Origin: GCA-002862325 sp036339295
GTDB taxonomy: Bacteria > Planctomycetota > Phycisphaerae > Phycisphaerales > SM1A02
Reading direction: 5' to 3'
Assembly: GCA_036339295.1 (NCBI GenBank)
Contig: JAYZBK010000126.1
Location: 1 to 31,084, forward strand
DNA: 31,084 bases
Below the pieces are notes generated by a model. It searched no databases and had not been told where the DNA came from. It saw nothing but the letters and a program-made list of their open reading frames with translations. Both the position numbers and the translations under genes were made by a program. Of the stretch, positions 8,385 through 17,940 are shown one piece after another (within the stretch, counting starts at the first letter, position 1; each line of letters begins with the position of its first letter).

Positions 8385-8540
8385 TCAGAACGACAAGCCG
8401 AGGCTTTCGGTGACGTGATGGGCGAAGAGCAGCGCGACGGCGACCAGCGCGAGCAGGTGGAGAAGCACCGTCCCGCGGCGTCCGCGAGTGGCGAGGGCGG
8501 AGACCAGGAGGATCAGCAGAAAGATGCCGGCGGCGATCAT
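8385..8540 (-). CDS. Small two-helix membrane protein, 51 aa
   Basis: Not recognised. The protein is nearly all membrane: helix 1 from about residue 2 to 17 (MIAAGIFLLILLVSALA), a basic turn TRGRRG, then helix 2 to about residue 41, ending HHVTESLGLSF. The start ATG at 8540 has AGAGGTGG just upstream, a good ribosome site. It sits 13 nt before the DsbB-like gene and 37 nt after the M48 protease stop, all on one strand, so it may belong to an operon with either. The positive-inside rule would put the RGRR turn in the cytoplasm. It could be an accessory subunit of the DsbB-like protein, but nothing in the sequence shows it. Confidence 0.65.
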   Translation of the reverse strand: MIAAGIFLLILLVSALATRGRRGTVLLHLLALVAVALLFAHHVTESLGLSF

Positions 8541-8577
8541 CGTCCACCTCTCTTCGGGGAGCGGATGCGATCTTCGA

Positions 8578-10596
8578 TCAGGGGGACGGTAGCACGGGTG
8601 GCATCGGGCAGGAGATCGCGGCCGCGAGGGCCCGAAGCAGCTCGACCTCCTCGATCGTGGTGTGCCCGTCGGAACAGACACCTTCGACCGCCGCGTCGAG
8701 CAGGCGGGCACGATCCTTGTACCGAAGCCGTTGAAGTCGATCGAGGGCCCGATCGAGCTTCGTCACCGAACACTCGCTCCGATCCGGGAACGATGCGTCG
8801 CCGACCCCGGCCGTCCGAGCCGCGGCGACGAAGGCGCGCTGGGCCTGCGTCGCGTTCCGGGATCCGCTCCAGGCGATCATCGCCAGCACGATCCGGACCT
8901 CCTCGGAGAGCATCGGCATCCGTCGGTTCGCGGCCCCGACTCCCCGCGTCCTCCCCATGATCGACGCGAAGTGCGACTGGAGGAGACGACCCAGGAGCCA
9001 CTCGAATCGATCCTGCTGGCCGTCCGCATCGATCATCGAGTCGACCGTGGCCAGGAACATGCTCGCGTCCTCGTCGCCCATCCGCGCGAGACTGGGCATC
9101 ACGAGGTCGAGCAGGACGAGCCGAGTCTCCGGGGAATCGGAGACGAGTCCCCGAACCGTCTTCGAGAGACGAGAGACCTCGTTGCGGGTCGGCTCGTCCA
9201 GGTCGGACTGGAGCGTGGTGGCCTGTCGCTTCCGCACGTCGGCATCGGCGGACACCAGGAGGAGCAGGCAGATCGCCCGTGCACCGACGACGTCGTGGGC
9301 CGCATCCCTCACGGACTCGGGAATCGTCGCGATCAGCGTCCTCGCGTAGGCGAGATGGTCCACCGAGGCGTCGCCGAGGTGCGAGAGACTCTCCCGCACC
9401 TGGGTCGCCGGTCGGGTCCGCCAGTTGGGGGAGGTCGCACCAGCCGCCAGGCCCGCGATCACCGGCGAGGCGGGGGGTGGGGGCGGGGGCGCCACCGCCG
9501 ACGCCGGCATCGGGTCCGGGGGAAGCCCCTGCTCGAGGCGAGCGACTCGTCGACTGCCGACCTCGCGCTTCATCTCCGCGAACTCGGCCGAGACCTCGGA
9601 GGGGGGCCGGTTCTCGATCCGCGCGATGCGAACGGGAAGCGGTGGATGCGTCGAGAAGGCGGTGGCCAGCGCCGGGGTGAAGAAGAAGTGCTCGAACTCG
9701 CTGGCCGCGGACTTCCGGAGGTCGTTCTTCGGAAGGCCCCCGATCGCCCGGAGCGCCCCGGCGATCCCGTCGGGGTTCCGGGTGTAGTCGACCGCCGCCG
9801 CGTCGGCGAGGAACTCCCGCTGTCGACTGACGGCCGCCTGGATCAGTCGCGCGACCAGCGTCCCGACGGATCCGAGGATCATGAGGACGAGGCCTCCCAC
9901 GATCAGCGCGAGGCCGATTCCGGCCATCGGGTTCTTCTCCCCGCCGCCCGATCGGAGGGCGATCGGCCCGATGAAGCGGGTGCAGATCCACCCGATGTAG
10001 CCGAGGACCATGATCCCGAAGATCAGGCCCGTGAGCCGGATGTTCAGTCGCATGTCGCCGTGCACGATGTGGCTGAACTCGTGGGCCATGACCCCCTGGA
10101 GTTCATCCCTCGAAAGGCGCTTGACGCATCCGGTCGTGACGCCGATCACGGCGCTGTCGACGGTGAAGCCCGCGGCGAAGGCGTTGATGGACTGGTCCTG
10201 GATGATGTAGACCGGCGGCACCGGGCACCCGGATGCGATCGCCATCTCCTCGACGACGTTGAGGAGTCGACGTTCGTCCTTGTCGCGACTGTCGGGATGG
10301 ACGAGCGTCCCGCCGAGCGCCTCGGCGACGGCCTTGCCGCCCCCGGAGAGCTGTGCCACCTTGAAGAGGGATCCCAGGACCACGACGACGGTCGTCAAGC
10401 CGAGGGTCGCCACGAGGAGTTCCGGCTGCCAGAACCCGATCGGGTTCTCGGGGTCGGGGTTCGCGGCGACGAGCACCCCGGCGATCGCCGCGTAGAGCAC
10501 GAGACCAAGGCTCGCGATCCCGGCGATCATGAGCAGCACGAGCTTCGTGGTCCGGCCACGAGCGCGGTCCTGGTCGCCGACGAAGTCCATCACCAT
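8578..10596 (-). CDS. M48 family membrane metalloprotease with C-terminal helical extension, 672 aa
   Basis: An HtpX/M48-type zinc protease of the inner membrane, a family that degrades damaged membrane proteins. Two helices lie near residues 18-44 and 60-80. The zinc motif is HEFSH (172-176, His172, Glu173, His176), with the third ligand Glu261 in RQREFLADAAAVDY. Two more helices lie between (about 189-206, 225-250). After the M48 domain (to about residue 345) comes a Pro-rich linker (APPPPPPASP), then ~280 residues of soluble helices. The final ~75 (YKDRARLLDAAVEGV, then TIEEVELLRALAAAI and SCPMPPVL) resemble a TerB-like domain. The family alone is about 290 residues, so this is a fusion. 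ATG at 10596 is chosen; an ATG at 10590 is also possible. No LemA gene, a frequent partner, is adjacent. The gene follows the GH35-like gene by 34 nt. Confidence 0.88.
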   Translation of the reverse strand: MVMDFVGDQDRARGRTTKLVLLMIAGIASLGLVLYAAIAGVLVAANPDPENPIGFWQPELLVATLGLTTVVVVLGSLFKVAQLSGGGKAVAEALGGTLVHPDSRDKDERRLLNVVEEMAIASGCPVPPVYIIQDQSINAFAAGFTVDSAVIGVTTGCVKRLSRDELQGVMAHEFSHIVHGDMRLNIRLTGLIFGIMVLGYIGWICTRFIGPIALRSGGGEKNPMAGIGLALIVGGLVLMILGSVGTLVARLIQAAVSRQREFLADAAAVDYTRNPDGIAGALRAIGGLPKNDLRKSAASEFEHFFFTPALATAFSTHPPLPVRIARIENRPPSEVSAEFAEMKREVGSRRVARLEQGLPPDPMPASAVAPPPPPPASPVIAGLAAGATSPNWRTRPATQVRESLSHLGDASVDHLAYARTLIATIPESVRDAAHDVVGARAICLLLLVSADADVRKRQATTLQSDLDEPTRNEVSRLSKTVRGLVSDSPETRLVLLDLVMPSLARMGDEDASMFLATVDSMIDADGQQDRFEWLLGRLLQSHFASIMGRTRGVGAANRRMPMLSEEVRIVLAMIAWSGSRNATQAQRAFVAAARTAGVGDASFPDRSECSVTKLDRALDRLQRLRYKDRARLLDAAVEGVCSDGHTTIEEVELLRALAAAISCPMPPVLPSP

Positions 10597-10630
10597 GAAT
10601 GCGGCCCCCAAGGTGGCCGCGCACCGTCGC

Positions 10631-13342
10631 TCAGATGCGGACCACGACCTTCGACGGATCGGCACCCGCCTCGTCGAAGATCTCGAGCTCGATCTCGTCG
10701 CGGTCGGCGAGGATCGAATCGGGAATCGCCAGTTCGGGCGCCGTGACGTTCCGAGCCGTTCGTTCGCCCGGGACACGCAGAGCGTACCCGCCGAGCTCCA
10801 CTCCGTTGACCCGGACACGCCCCCGGGTCAGGCCTTCGAGCCGGACCGAGGCGGCGGCCCCGGACGCGACGGCGTCGCGTGGAATCGGGATCGTCGTTCG
10901 AACCCATCGAGGCGCGCGGGCCGCACGGGTCGGCACTCCGTTCCAGATCCCGATCCTCGGATCGGGCGACGTCTCGAATCGGCGGACCCTCCAACCGTTC
11001 TCGGGGACGAGCTCCTCGACGACCTCGAGCACGGCGACTTCGGTCGTCCGCCCCTCGTCGACGACGTGCTCGAGGGGAAGGACCGTGATGCGGTTCGCAC
11101 CCGCCTTGAAGCCGTCGATGGAGCGGGAGCAGAGCACGAGCCTGGTCCCCGTCGGTCCAAAGACCGCATGTGGTTCGTCGTTGAGGACCACGACGCCTCC
11201 GGAACCGGGGGCGATCTCGAGGAGGACCCGACTCCGGCGCCGGTGGGTGAACGAGAGCTCGACGCCCTGGTGCGAGGTCAACTCGCCATCCGCGGCGCCG
11301 GGAACGAACGACGCCACGGAGAACGGGTCGATCGGTTCGAGGTCGACCTGGCGACGCTTCACCCCCGCGAGCGGCTTCACGGCGACGAGGGCACCCGGTC
11401 GATCACCGTCGCCCGGGGCGCGGACGCCGTCGACGAGTCGTGGCTGGTGGACCGCGAACACGGCGAAGTCGTGGGACCCCTTGGTCGTCTTCAGGGAGAA
11501 GCCGCCCGAATCCAGTCTTCCCGCGCCTTCGCCGTCGAGCCAGATGCCGCCGTCCTGGAGTCCTCCGAGCAGGCGGATCGACCGGCTCCGCGAATCCGGG
11601 ACGTCGATGGATGCCGTGAACCAGGCGTGATCCAGTCCCGCGCCGATCGCGGACAGCCCGAGCGGACCATCCATCGGGATCGACCTGGGATGCTCCGGAT
11701 CCCAGGGATCGGGTTCGGACCAGGCGGACCATCCACGGTTCCGGCGGGTCCGCGCGGCCAGTCGATCGCGGACCGTCGGCTTCGAGACGCCGCCGTCGAG
11801 ACCGATCCGGAGGGGGGGCTCCTCCCCGGAGGCGACGACGGAACCATCGGCCTCGAGCGAGGCGACGTCGAGGAAGATCGCCTCGTCGTCTCCGAGGATG
11901 TCGCCGGTCCTTCGCTGGTCGAGCAGCACGATCGTGAATCGACCGGCCGAGGCGATGGTGGGCCGTCGGGTCGCGGCCGACTTCGATGAAGCATCGGGTG
12001 CGGTGAGTTCGAGAAGCCTTCCGTCGATCGAGATCTCCACGGTGCTCCTCGACGGAGCCGCGAGGAGGAGGAGCCTTCCCCCCACGAGGGCGAGTGGGGT
12101 CGCGGAGGCGAACTCGAGTCGACCATGTCCGTCGAGGTCCGCGTCGAACAGTCGCCAGTCGGACGGAAGGTCGGAGAAGTCGAAGGTCATGCGACGACCA
12201 TCCTCGTCCACCAGCGTCACCTCGGGATCCGCGGGCGTCCCGAGACCGAGGACGAGGTCGCCGGTGCCGCCGCGACGGGGCACGACGATGGAGTGATCGG
12301 CCGCGTGGTCCGGATCGCGCACGATCGGTCGATCGTCGGGATCGAGCTCGGCGACCAGTGAACCGAAGTCGCGGACGAACCTGGCGAACCTCGCCACCTG
12401 GCGGCCTCGCGAAGTCGTCGCTCCGGTCGCATCGACCAGGGGCGAGGTGAAGGGCGCGGGCGAGATCTCGCCATGCTCGTCCCGTCCACAGGTGCCGGCG
12501 GGGAAGACGGCGTCCACGGCGTGCGCCACGACGGGCTGGCCACCCGCGGCGAGGACCCGCGCCATCCGATCGACGATGTCCCGGCCTTCCACGGCACCGC
12601 TGCCACGACCGGGGCGGTGGAACGCCTCGGGCTTCGACGATCGATCGATCACGCAGAGCCGGGGCACGGACGGCTGGATGACCGACATCTGCCGGACGTT
12701 CGTGAAGAGATCGTCCCAGCCGAACCAGGTCTCGACCGCGCCCTCGACCGGCGCCCAGAAACCATTCGCGGTCAGGATCGGGACGGACAGGCCGGACTCG
12801 CGGGCGAAGCGAACGAGCTCGCGGAGATAGGACTCGCCCGCCTCGTGGGATCCACATCGCCAGTCGTGCTCGAGCTGGATGGCGAGAAGGGGGCCGCCGC
12901 CGTCGCGATCGGCCTGGAACTCCCGCACTTCGGCGGCGATGCGACCGAACCAGGAGGAGACCAGCTCGAGGAAGCCGGCTTCCCCGGATCGCGACTCGAC
13001 GTCGGGACGGTCACCGATCCAGGCGGGCAGGCCTCCACCATCGAAGGGACTGCCGACGACCGGTCCGATCCGGAGGATCACCTGGAGATTCGTCGACCAC
13101 GCGTCCTCGAGGAACCCACCGACATCGAGACGTCCCTCGAAGTCGAGACTGCCGGGGGTCCTCTCGTGGAGGAGCCAGGGGCAGGAGGCGAGCACCGTGT
13201 TGAATCCGAGGGAGCGGAGGCTCTTCAAGGCGACCGGCCTGACGGACGGATCCACGCCGGCGTACTCCATGCCGGCCCCCACGATCGTGGTGCGGCGGCC
13301 ATCGAGGAGAAAGCTCCGGGCATCGGTCGTGACTGTCGGCAT
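10631..13342 (-). CDS. GH35-like (beta-galactosidase family) protein with altered active site, 903 aa
   Basis: The first ~310 residues follow the GH35 TIM-barrel plan: FLLDGRRTTIVGAGMEYAG, then WLLHERTPGSLDFEG, RIGPVV...GGLPAWI (91-109), GGGPLLAIQLEHDW (148-161) and the late strand around VVAHAVDAVFPAGTCGRDEHG (271-291). The rest looks like beta-rich ancillary domains, including a likely galactose-binding fold near the end (VRVNGVELGGYAL). Key residues differ from active GH35 enzymes by eye: the QxENEY acid/base site reads LEHDW (Asp160 in place of Glu), the TEYWxGW nucleophile site reads VIDRSSKPEAF (Asp233), and the AEW galactose-binding Glu is replaced in GSPFD. It may be inactive or have another specificity. 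There is no signal peptide, suggesting a cytoplasmic protein. ATG at 13342 is used. The M48 gene follows by 34 nt. Confidence 0.8.
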   Translation of the reverse strand: MPTVTTDARSFLLDGRRTTIVGAGMEYAGVDPSVRPVALKSLRSLGFNTVLASCPWLLHERTPGSLDFEGRLDVGGFLEDAWSTNLQVILRIGPVVGSPFDGGGLPAWIGDRPDVESRSGEAGFLELVSSWFGRIAAEVREFQADRDGGGPLLAIQLEHDWRCGSHEAGESYLRELVRFARESGLSVPILTANGFWAPVEGAVETWFGWDDLFTNVRQMSVIQPSVPRLCVIDRSSKPEAFHRPGRGSGAVEGRDIVDRMARVLAAGGQPVVAHAVDAVFPAGTCGRDEHGEISPAPFTSPLVDATGATTSRGRQVARFARFVRDFGSLVAELDPDDRPIVRDPDHAADHSIVVPRRGGTGDLVLGLGTPADPEVTLVDEDGRRMTFDFSDLPSDWRLFDADLDGHGRLEFASATPLALVGGRLLLLAAPSRSTVEISIDGRLLELTAPDASSKSAATRRPTIASAGRFTIVLLDQRRTGDILGDDEAIFLDVASLEADGSVVASGEEPPLRIGLDGGVSKPTVRDRLAARTRRNRGWSAWSEPDPWDPEHPRSIPMDGPLGLSAIGAGLDHAWFTASIDVPDSRSRSIRLLGGLQDGGIWLDGEGAGRLDSGGFSLKTTKGSHDFAVFAVHQPRLVDGVRAPGDGDRPGALVAVKPLAGVKRRQVDLEPIDPFSVASFVPGAADGELTSHQGVELSFTHRRRSRVLLEIAPGSGGVVVLNDEPHAVFGPTGTRLVLCSRSIDGFKAGANRITVLPLEHVVDEGRTTEVAVLEVVEELVPENGWRVRRFETSPDPRIGIWNGVPTRAARAPRWVRTTIPIPRDAVASGAAASVRLEGLTRGRVRVNGVELGGYALRVPGERTARNVTAPELAIPDSILADRDEIELEIFDEAGADPSKVVVRI

Positions 13343-13540
13343 GGCTGTTCATTCGCTCCGTTGACGGACTCGGACTCGGTTCTCTCTCGACCTCTGCCCG
13401 AAGACCGAGACCACCCGGGTTCCCACCCGGATCCATACGACGGTCGACCGGCCCGGGATCGCGCGAGTCCATGTGGTTATCGGAATCACGAACGCATCCG
13501 GTAGGATCACGCCCTCGAAACGGAACCGGAGCTCCGTGAC
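13343..13540. other. Divergent intergenic region between the GH35-like and TolC-like genes
   Basis: This 198-bp gap must hold promoters in both directions, but no convincing -35/-10 pair was found on either strand. A TTGACG (13361-13366) has no good -10 partner. One clean hairpin is present: CCGGGT and ACCCGG with a TCCC loop (13415-13430). Confidence 0.4.
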
Positions 13541-15265
13541 ATGACGTCCTTCCTCTCCAGAACCACCCCCTTCATCCTTCTCGGCCTGGTCGTGGGCTGC
13601 GGGAGCCAGCAGCTCCAGCAGACGACGATCCGGACCGACGAGTTGATTCGGAAGGGATCCGATCCGCTTGCAGGCGGGGGATCCTCGGCCCCGGAACTGG
13701 CGACGTCGTCCTACCCGGAGGGAGACCCGTTCCCCGAGGCCGAGGAGTCGCCGGACACCATCGACCCCGTCGCGTCCGACCTTCCCTTCACCGCCCGGAC
13801 GGAGGCGGAGTCGGAAGCCGACGCCATCATCGAGCGGATCAGGAACCTGGCCGCGGCCCCCGCGGATGCCACGCCCCTCGGCCTCGACGAGGCCATCGCG
13901 TTCGCCCGGGTCAACTCCGTGGAGTTCACGGGCGCCGAGCAGACCTACCTGCTCTCCGCCCTCTCCGTCATCTCCGCCGAGTACCTCTTCCAGCCCTCGT
14001 TCTTCAACGACACGACCTTCGAGATCGGCAAGGGCATCGATCCCCGGTACGACGCGGCCTTCCGGGCCGTCAACGACTTCGGCGTCCGCCAGCGACTTCC
14101 CTACGGTGGCGAGGTCACGGCCCGCTTCCTGGCCGAGATCACCCAGTCCATCGACGGGGCGTCGAGCGACGACGGTGTCCAGAGTGCGACCTTCGTCCTC
14201 GACGGACGCATCCCCCTCCTCCAGGGTTCGGGTCTCGCCGCCCGCGAGTCCCTCGTGCAGGCCAGGCGCAACCTCGTCTACGCCTCCCGGTCGTTCGAGG
14301 CGTTCCGTCGCGACTTCTACGTCTCGATCGTGACCGACTACCTCGATCTCGTCCTCGGACTCGATGCGATCGCCAACGCCGAACGGGGGGTGGCCCTGAA
14401 CCGCCAGGTCGAGGAACGCGAGGCCGCGCTCGTGGCCGCGGGCCGGCAGGATCCGTTCCAGGCCGACCTCGCCCGACAGGCGACGCTCTTCGCGCTCGAC
14501 GACCTCGCCGGGCAGCAGGAGGGCTTCCGCCTCGCGGTCGATCGCTTCAAGGTCCGGATCGGCATGCCGGCGGAGAAGTCGATCCTCATCGTGCCCACTG
14601 AACTCCAGCTGCCGGTTCCCGGCGCCTCGCAGGACGAGGCGGTGCGATACGCCCTCGACTACCGGCTCGACCTCCAGACCGAACGCGACCAGCTCCAGGA
14701 CCTCCGGCGACAGGTGGACCTCGCCGAGAACGGCATGCTCCCGGCCCTCGACCTCGTGGGTCGGATCCGGACCAACGATCCGCAGCTCGCCGACGGCGTC
14801 AACTTCGACTTCAGCGAGTCGCTCTACAGCGGGGGCATCAACCTCAGCCTCCCGCTCGATCGCATGGACGAATCGGTCGCGCTCCGGGAGGCGCAGGTCC
14901 GCTACGCCCAGGGCGAACGGGTCTACCAGCGGTCGCTCGACGACGCGGCGGTCGAGGTCCGCCGCGATCGCCGCGAGATCGATCTCGCGCAGTTCTCCCT
15001 GCTGCTCCAGGAACGGAACGTCGACATCGCCCGCAACCGGCTCGCCTCGATCGACGCCGCCCCCGACCGCGCCACCGCCCGCGACCAGACCGACGCCGTC
15101 TCCGGACTCCGGGACGCCGAGGACAGCCGCGACCGCGCGAAGCGCAACCTGCAGGTCGCGATCCTCGGCTACCTGCGTTCCGCCGGCCTCCTTCGACTCG
15201 ATCCGGAGGGTCGCCTCCAACCACTCGCCGACATGCCGGTCGGCGAGGTGGTCGACGGCGGCTGA
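13541..15265 (+). CDS. TolC family outer-membrane efflux lipoprotein, 574 aa
   Basis: An outer-membrane channel component of the TolC/OprM type, which joins tripartite efflux pumps or type I secretion. The N-terminus is a lipoprotein signal: MTSFLSRTTPFILLGLVVGC, lipobox LVVGC with Cys20 as the likely acylated residue. A low-complexity linker follows to about residue 100. Long helical stretches full of Gln, Arg, Glu and Ala then occur twice, the internal duplication typical of TolC (for example LVQARRNLVYASRSFEAFRRD and the later LREAQVRYAQGERVYQRSL), separated by strand-like parts such as GGINLSLPLDRMDESV. Length is a little above the usual 420-500 because of the linker. The ATG has GGAG 9 nt upstream. 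No membrane-fusion or pump gene is adjacent. It converges on the cytochrome gene with a 7-nt gap. Confidence 0.88.
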   Translation: MTSFLSRTTPFILLGLVVGCGSQQLQQTTIRTDELIRKGSDPLAGGGSSAPELATSSYPEGDPFPEAEESPDTIDPVASDLPFTARTEAESEADAIIERIRNLAAAPADATPLGLDEAIAFARVNSVEFTGAEQTYLLSALSVISAEYLFQPSFFNDTTFEIGKGIDPRYDAAFRAVNDFGVRQRLPYGGEVTARFLAEITQSIDGASSDDGVQSATFVLDGRIPLLQGSGLAARESLVQARRNLVYASRSFEAFRRDFYVSIVTDYLDLVLGLDAIANAERGVALNRQVEEREAALVAAGRQDPFQADLARQATLFALDDLAGQQEGFRLAVDRFKVRIGMPAEKSILIVPTELQLPVPGASQDEAVRYALDYRLDLQTERDQLQDLRRQVDLAENGMLPALDLVGRIRTNDPQLADGVNFDFSESLYSGGINLSLPLDRMDESVALREAQVRYAQGERVYQRSLDDAAVEVRRDRREIDLAQFSLLLQERNVDIARNRLASIDAAPDRATARDQTDAVSGLRDAEDSRDRAKRNLQVAILGYLRSAGLLRLDPEGRLQPLADMPVGEVVDGG

Positions 15266-15272
15266 CCCCCGA

Positions 15273-17858
15273 TCAGTCCGCCCACTCCTCGAGTTCCACC
15301 GCGGTCCACGGCTGCCGGCGATCCGACGTCGCCTTGCGGACCTCGGCCACGAACTCCGGCGTGACGGCCTCCGCATCGTTGTCCCACGCCTGACGGATGT
15401 AGGTCATGATCGCCGCGATGTCGGCATCCTTCTTGAACGGCGCGGCCGGCATCGACTGGTCGTAGACCATGTCCTGCACCTCGATCCGTCCCTGGACGCC
15501 GTGCAGAAGGATGCGAGCGAGTCGTTCGGGGCTTCCCGTCACCCATCGACTCTCGTCGAGCGGGGGATAGACGGGGGGAATCCCGCGACCATTGGGTTGG
15601 TGGCATCCCATGCAGTGGGCGAAGAGCGTCCTGCCGCGAGCGAGCAGGCCGGCGGTCGACGTGTCGAAGTCGACGACCTGCTCGAGCCCGGGCCTCCCCG
15701 GCCACGCGAGCGTGCTGTCGACGAGTCGGACCTGCTCGACGATGCGCTCGTCGCAGTCCCCCGGCGCCGCGGAGATGACCCGGGACCATCCCGCCGGCTC
15801 GCCCCGGAGATCGAGTCGCTTCGGTCGCTTCGAGCCCGGCGTGGTGCGGGCGGCGACCCGGTCGAGGAGCAGGAGGCTCGTGCCCGTCGCGTCGTCGGAC
15901 CAGCTCGAGGCGAGCGCCAGCAGCGCCGTCGCGTCGGCCGCATCGCCGCGCTTCAACATGCCGTCGACGAGTTCACGGATGAAGACCCGCTGGCCGGCCC
16001 CGGGATCCGAGAGCCAGGATCGCCGACCGGGCGCGGCCTGCGTGCGAAGCATCTGGAGTTCGCGGCCCCCGAGTCCCGAGACGATCGCCCGGCGGATCGA
16101 CTCGTCCTCGGCCCGGGCGGAGAGCACGGCGTCGAACGCCGGCAGCGCCTCGGAGGATGGAAGCGAACCGATCGAGAGGACCGCCTGCATGCGGACGCGG
16201 GGGGACGGGTCGTCGGCGAGTCGTTCGAGCACGCCGATCGCAAGGTGCGACGGAAGCGATTCGGCGAGCCTCGCCGCATGCTCGCGCACGATCTCGACGT
16301 CGTCGGTCGCCGTGGTCTCGACGATCGACGAGGCGAGGGCGTCGACGCCCTCCAGCGTCCAGAGCGCCTGGATCCTTCGAGCCGGATCGACGTCGGGATC
16401 GAGGGCGATCGATCGGAGATCGGGTTCGACTTCGGACGCCATGCGTTCGACGAGGAGACGCTGCGCCGTGTCGCGAAGGAACCCGTTGTCGTCGTCGCGG
16501 ATGACGGCGACCAGTTCGAGGTCGTCCATGGCACCAAGGTCGCGACGTTCGACCATCGTCGGCGCGTCCTCGTCGACGATCCGCCAGATGCGACCCATGC
16601 CGATCGGCGTCGCCAGGCCACGGTCGTCCACCTGCTTGCGAAGCCACGTCGTCATGTAGATCCGGTGCTGCACGATCCCGCGGGCGAAGTCGACGACGTA
16701 GAGGCCGCCGTCGGGACCGGTGGCGAGGTTCACCGGGCGGAATCGCTCGTCGGTCGAGGCGAGGAACTCCGACTCGTGGTGCACGGGCGTGGCGACGGGG
16801 ACGCCGTCCCGGTCGGCGAGGTCGTAGCGCTTGACGAGGTTCCCCGCCGTCTCGCACACGAACGCGTCGCCCCGGGCGCCATCGACGAGGGTGCCGCGGA
16901 ACACCTCGGGTCCGCAGGCCGCGGTGAAGGAACGGAGGGTGCCGTCCTCGCGAAGGGTCCGATCCTGGTACCCGCGGTTGACCCCGGGGTTGATGCGGAT
17001 CGGCCACGTGGAGCGGTCGTTCGCGGCACGACGCGGGATCCCCGGAAGGCCGGCGGCGCCGGTGTTCCGGACGGCGTAGTGCTTCGGGAACGCGTCGTTG
17101 ATGAGCGGATCGCTGTTCGGGGAGTAGAAGAGGCGACCGAAGTCGTCGCGGGCGACGCCCCACTGGCCGTGACCGGGGACGCGTCGCGTCTCGACCTCGA
17201 TGCGACCGTCCCGACCACGGTGGATGCGGAACGACTGTCCGTGCTGGGACGTCTCGTACCAGTTGTCGATGCCGTAGCGGAGCCCGTTGCCCGCATGCTC
17301 GGGGTTCTCGATGCCGCCGAAGCCCGAGACCAGCACCTGCGTCTCGTCCGCGACCCCGTCGCCGTCGGTGTCGCGGCAGAAGAGGAGGTTGGGGGGTTCG
17401 ACCACGAGAAGACCGTCGAACGCGGGCGCGATCGCCCGCGGAAGGACGAGATGGTCGAGGAAGACGACCGACTCGTCCATCGCCCCATCGCCGTCGACGT
17501 CCCTGAGCCGGACGATTCGACCGATCGGCGCCTCCTCGCCGGTGCCGTCGGCGTTCGGCATGTATCCCCGCATCTCGCACACCCAGAGATCGCCGGCGGC
17601 GTCGAACACCGCCTGGACCGGATCGCCGATCATCGGTTCGGCGGCCACGAGTTCGATCCGGTGTCCGGGCTGGATCACCATCGCCTCCATCGCCTTCTCG
17701 GGAGTCAGTGGCGGGGAGGGGGGCAGGCGCCACGCCTCGGGAAGATCGCGCTGGACCTCGCCCGCACGGTCGCCGTTCTGCGCAGACGCGGCGTGGCCGG
17801 CGGCGATGACCGCGACCAGCGGACCGACGAGGATGGCGAAGGGGGAGCGATTCCGCAT
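15273..17858 (-). CDS. PVC-type secreted beta-propeller/HEAT/cytochrome c protein, 861 aa
   Basis: A large exported protein of the planctomycete type that joins a glucose/sorbosone dehydrogenase-like propeller, HEAT repeats and a c-type cytochrome domain. A signal peptide (1-26, ends HAASA) precedes the propeller (about 60-430), with repeats such as VFDAAGDLWVCEMRGYMPN and FVCETAGNLVKRYDLADRDG and Asp-rich DVDGDGAMDES and DTDGDGVADET loops. HEAT-like helices fill about 440-620. The C-terminal domain carries the heme motif CMGCH (Cys749, Cys752, His753) and a likely axial Met803 in QSMPAAPF. It is probably a periplasmic oxidoreductase for sugars or similar compounds, by family analogy; substrate and electron acceptor are unknown. 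It is divergently paired with a DUF1080 gene, 82 bp apart, a common association in planctomycetes as far as I recall. Confidence 0.9.
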   Translation of the reverse strand: MRNRSPFAILVGPLVAVIAAGHAASAQNGDRAGEVQRDLPEAWRLPPSPPLTPEKAMEAMVIQPGHRIELVAAEPMIGDPVQAVFDAAGDLWVCEMRGYMPNADGTGEEAPIGRIVRLRDVDGDGAMDESVVFLDHLVLPRAIAPAFDGLLVVEPPNLLFCRDTDGDGVADETQVLVSGFGGIENPEHAGNGLRYGIDNWYETSQHGQSFRIHRGRDGRIEVETRRVPGHGQWGVARDDFGRLFYSPNSDPLINDAFPKHYAVRNTGAAGLPGIPRRAANDRSTWPIRINPGVNRGYQDRTLREDGTLRSFTAACGPEVFRGTLVDGARGDAFVCETAGNLVKRYDLADRDGVPVATPVHHESEFLASTDERFRPVNLATGPDGGLYVVDFARGIVQHRIYMTTWLRKQVDDRGLATPIGMGRIWRIVDEDAPTMVERRDLGAMDDLELVAVIRDDDNGFLRDTAQRLLVERMASEVEPDLRSIALDPDVDPARRIQALWTLEGVDALASSIVETTATDDVEIVREHAARLAESLPSHLAIGVLERLADDPSPRVRMQAVLSIGSLPSSEALPAFDAVLSARAEDESIRRAIVSGLGGRELQMLRTQAAPGRRSWLSDPGAGQRVFIRELVDGMLKRGDAADATALLALASSWSDDATGTSLLLLDRVAARTTPGSKRPKRLDLRGEPAGWSRVISAAPGDCDERIVEQVRLVDSTLAWPGRPGLEQVVDFDTSTAGLLARGRTLFAHCMGCHQPNGRGIPPVYPPLDESRWVTGSPERLARILLHGVQGRIEVQDMVYDQSMPAAPFKKDADIAAIMTYIRQAWDNDAEAVTPEFVAEVRKATSDRRQPWTAVELEEWAD

Positions 17859-17940
17859 GGCCCAAGTCTACGGACTGGGGACCGACCTTCGAACCATGAA
17901 TGGCATGTCCGACTTGAGCGGCATGGTTATCCTCGACCGC

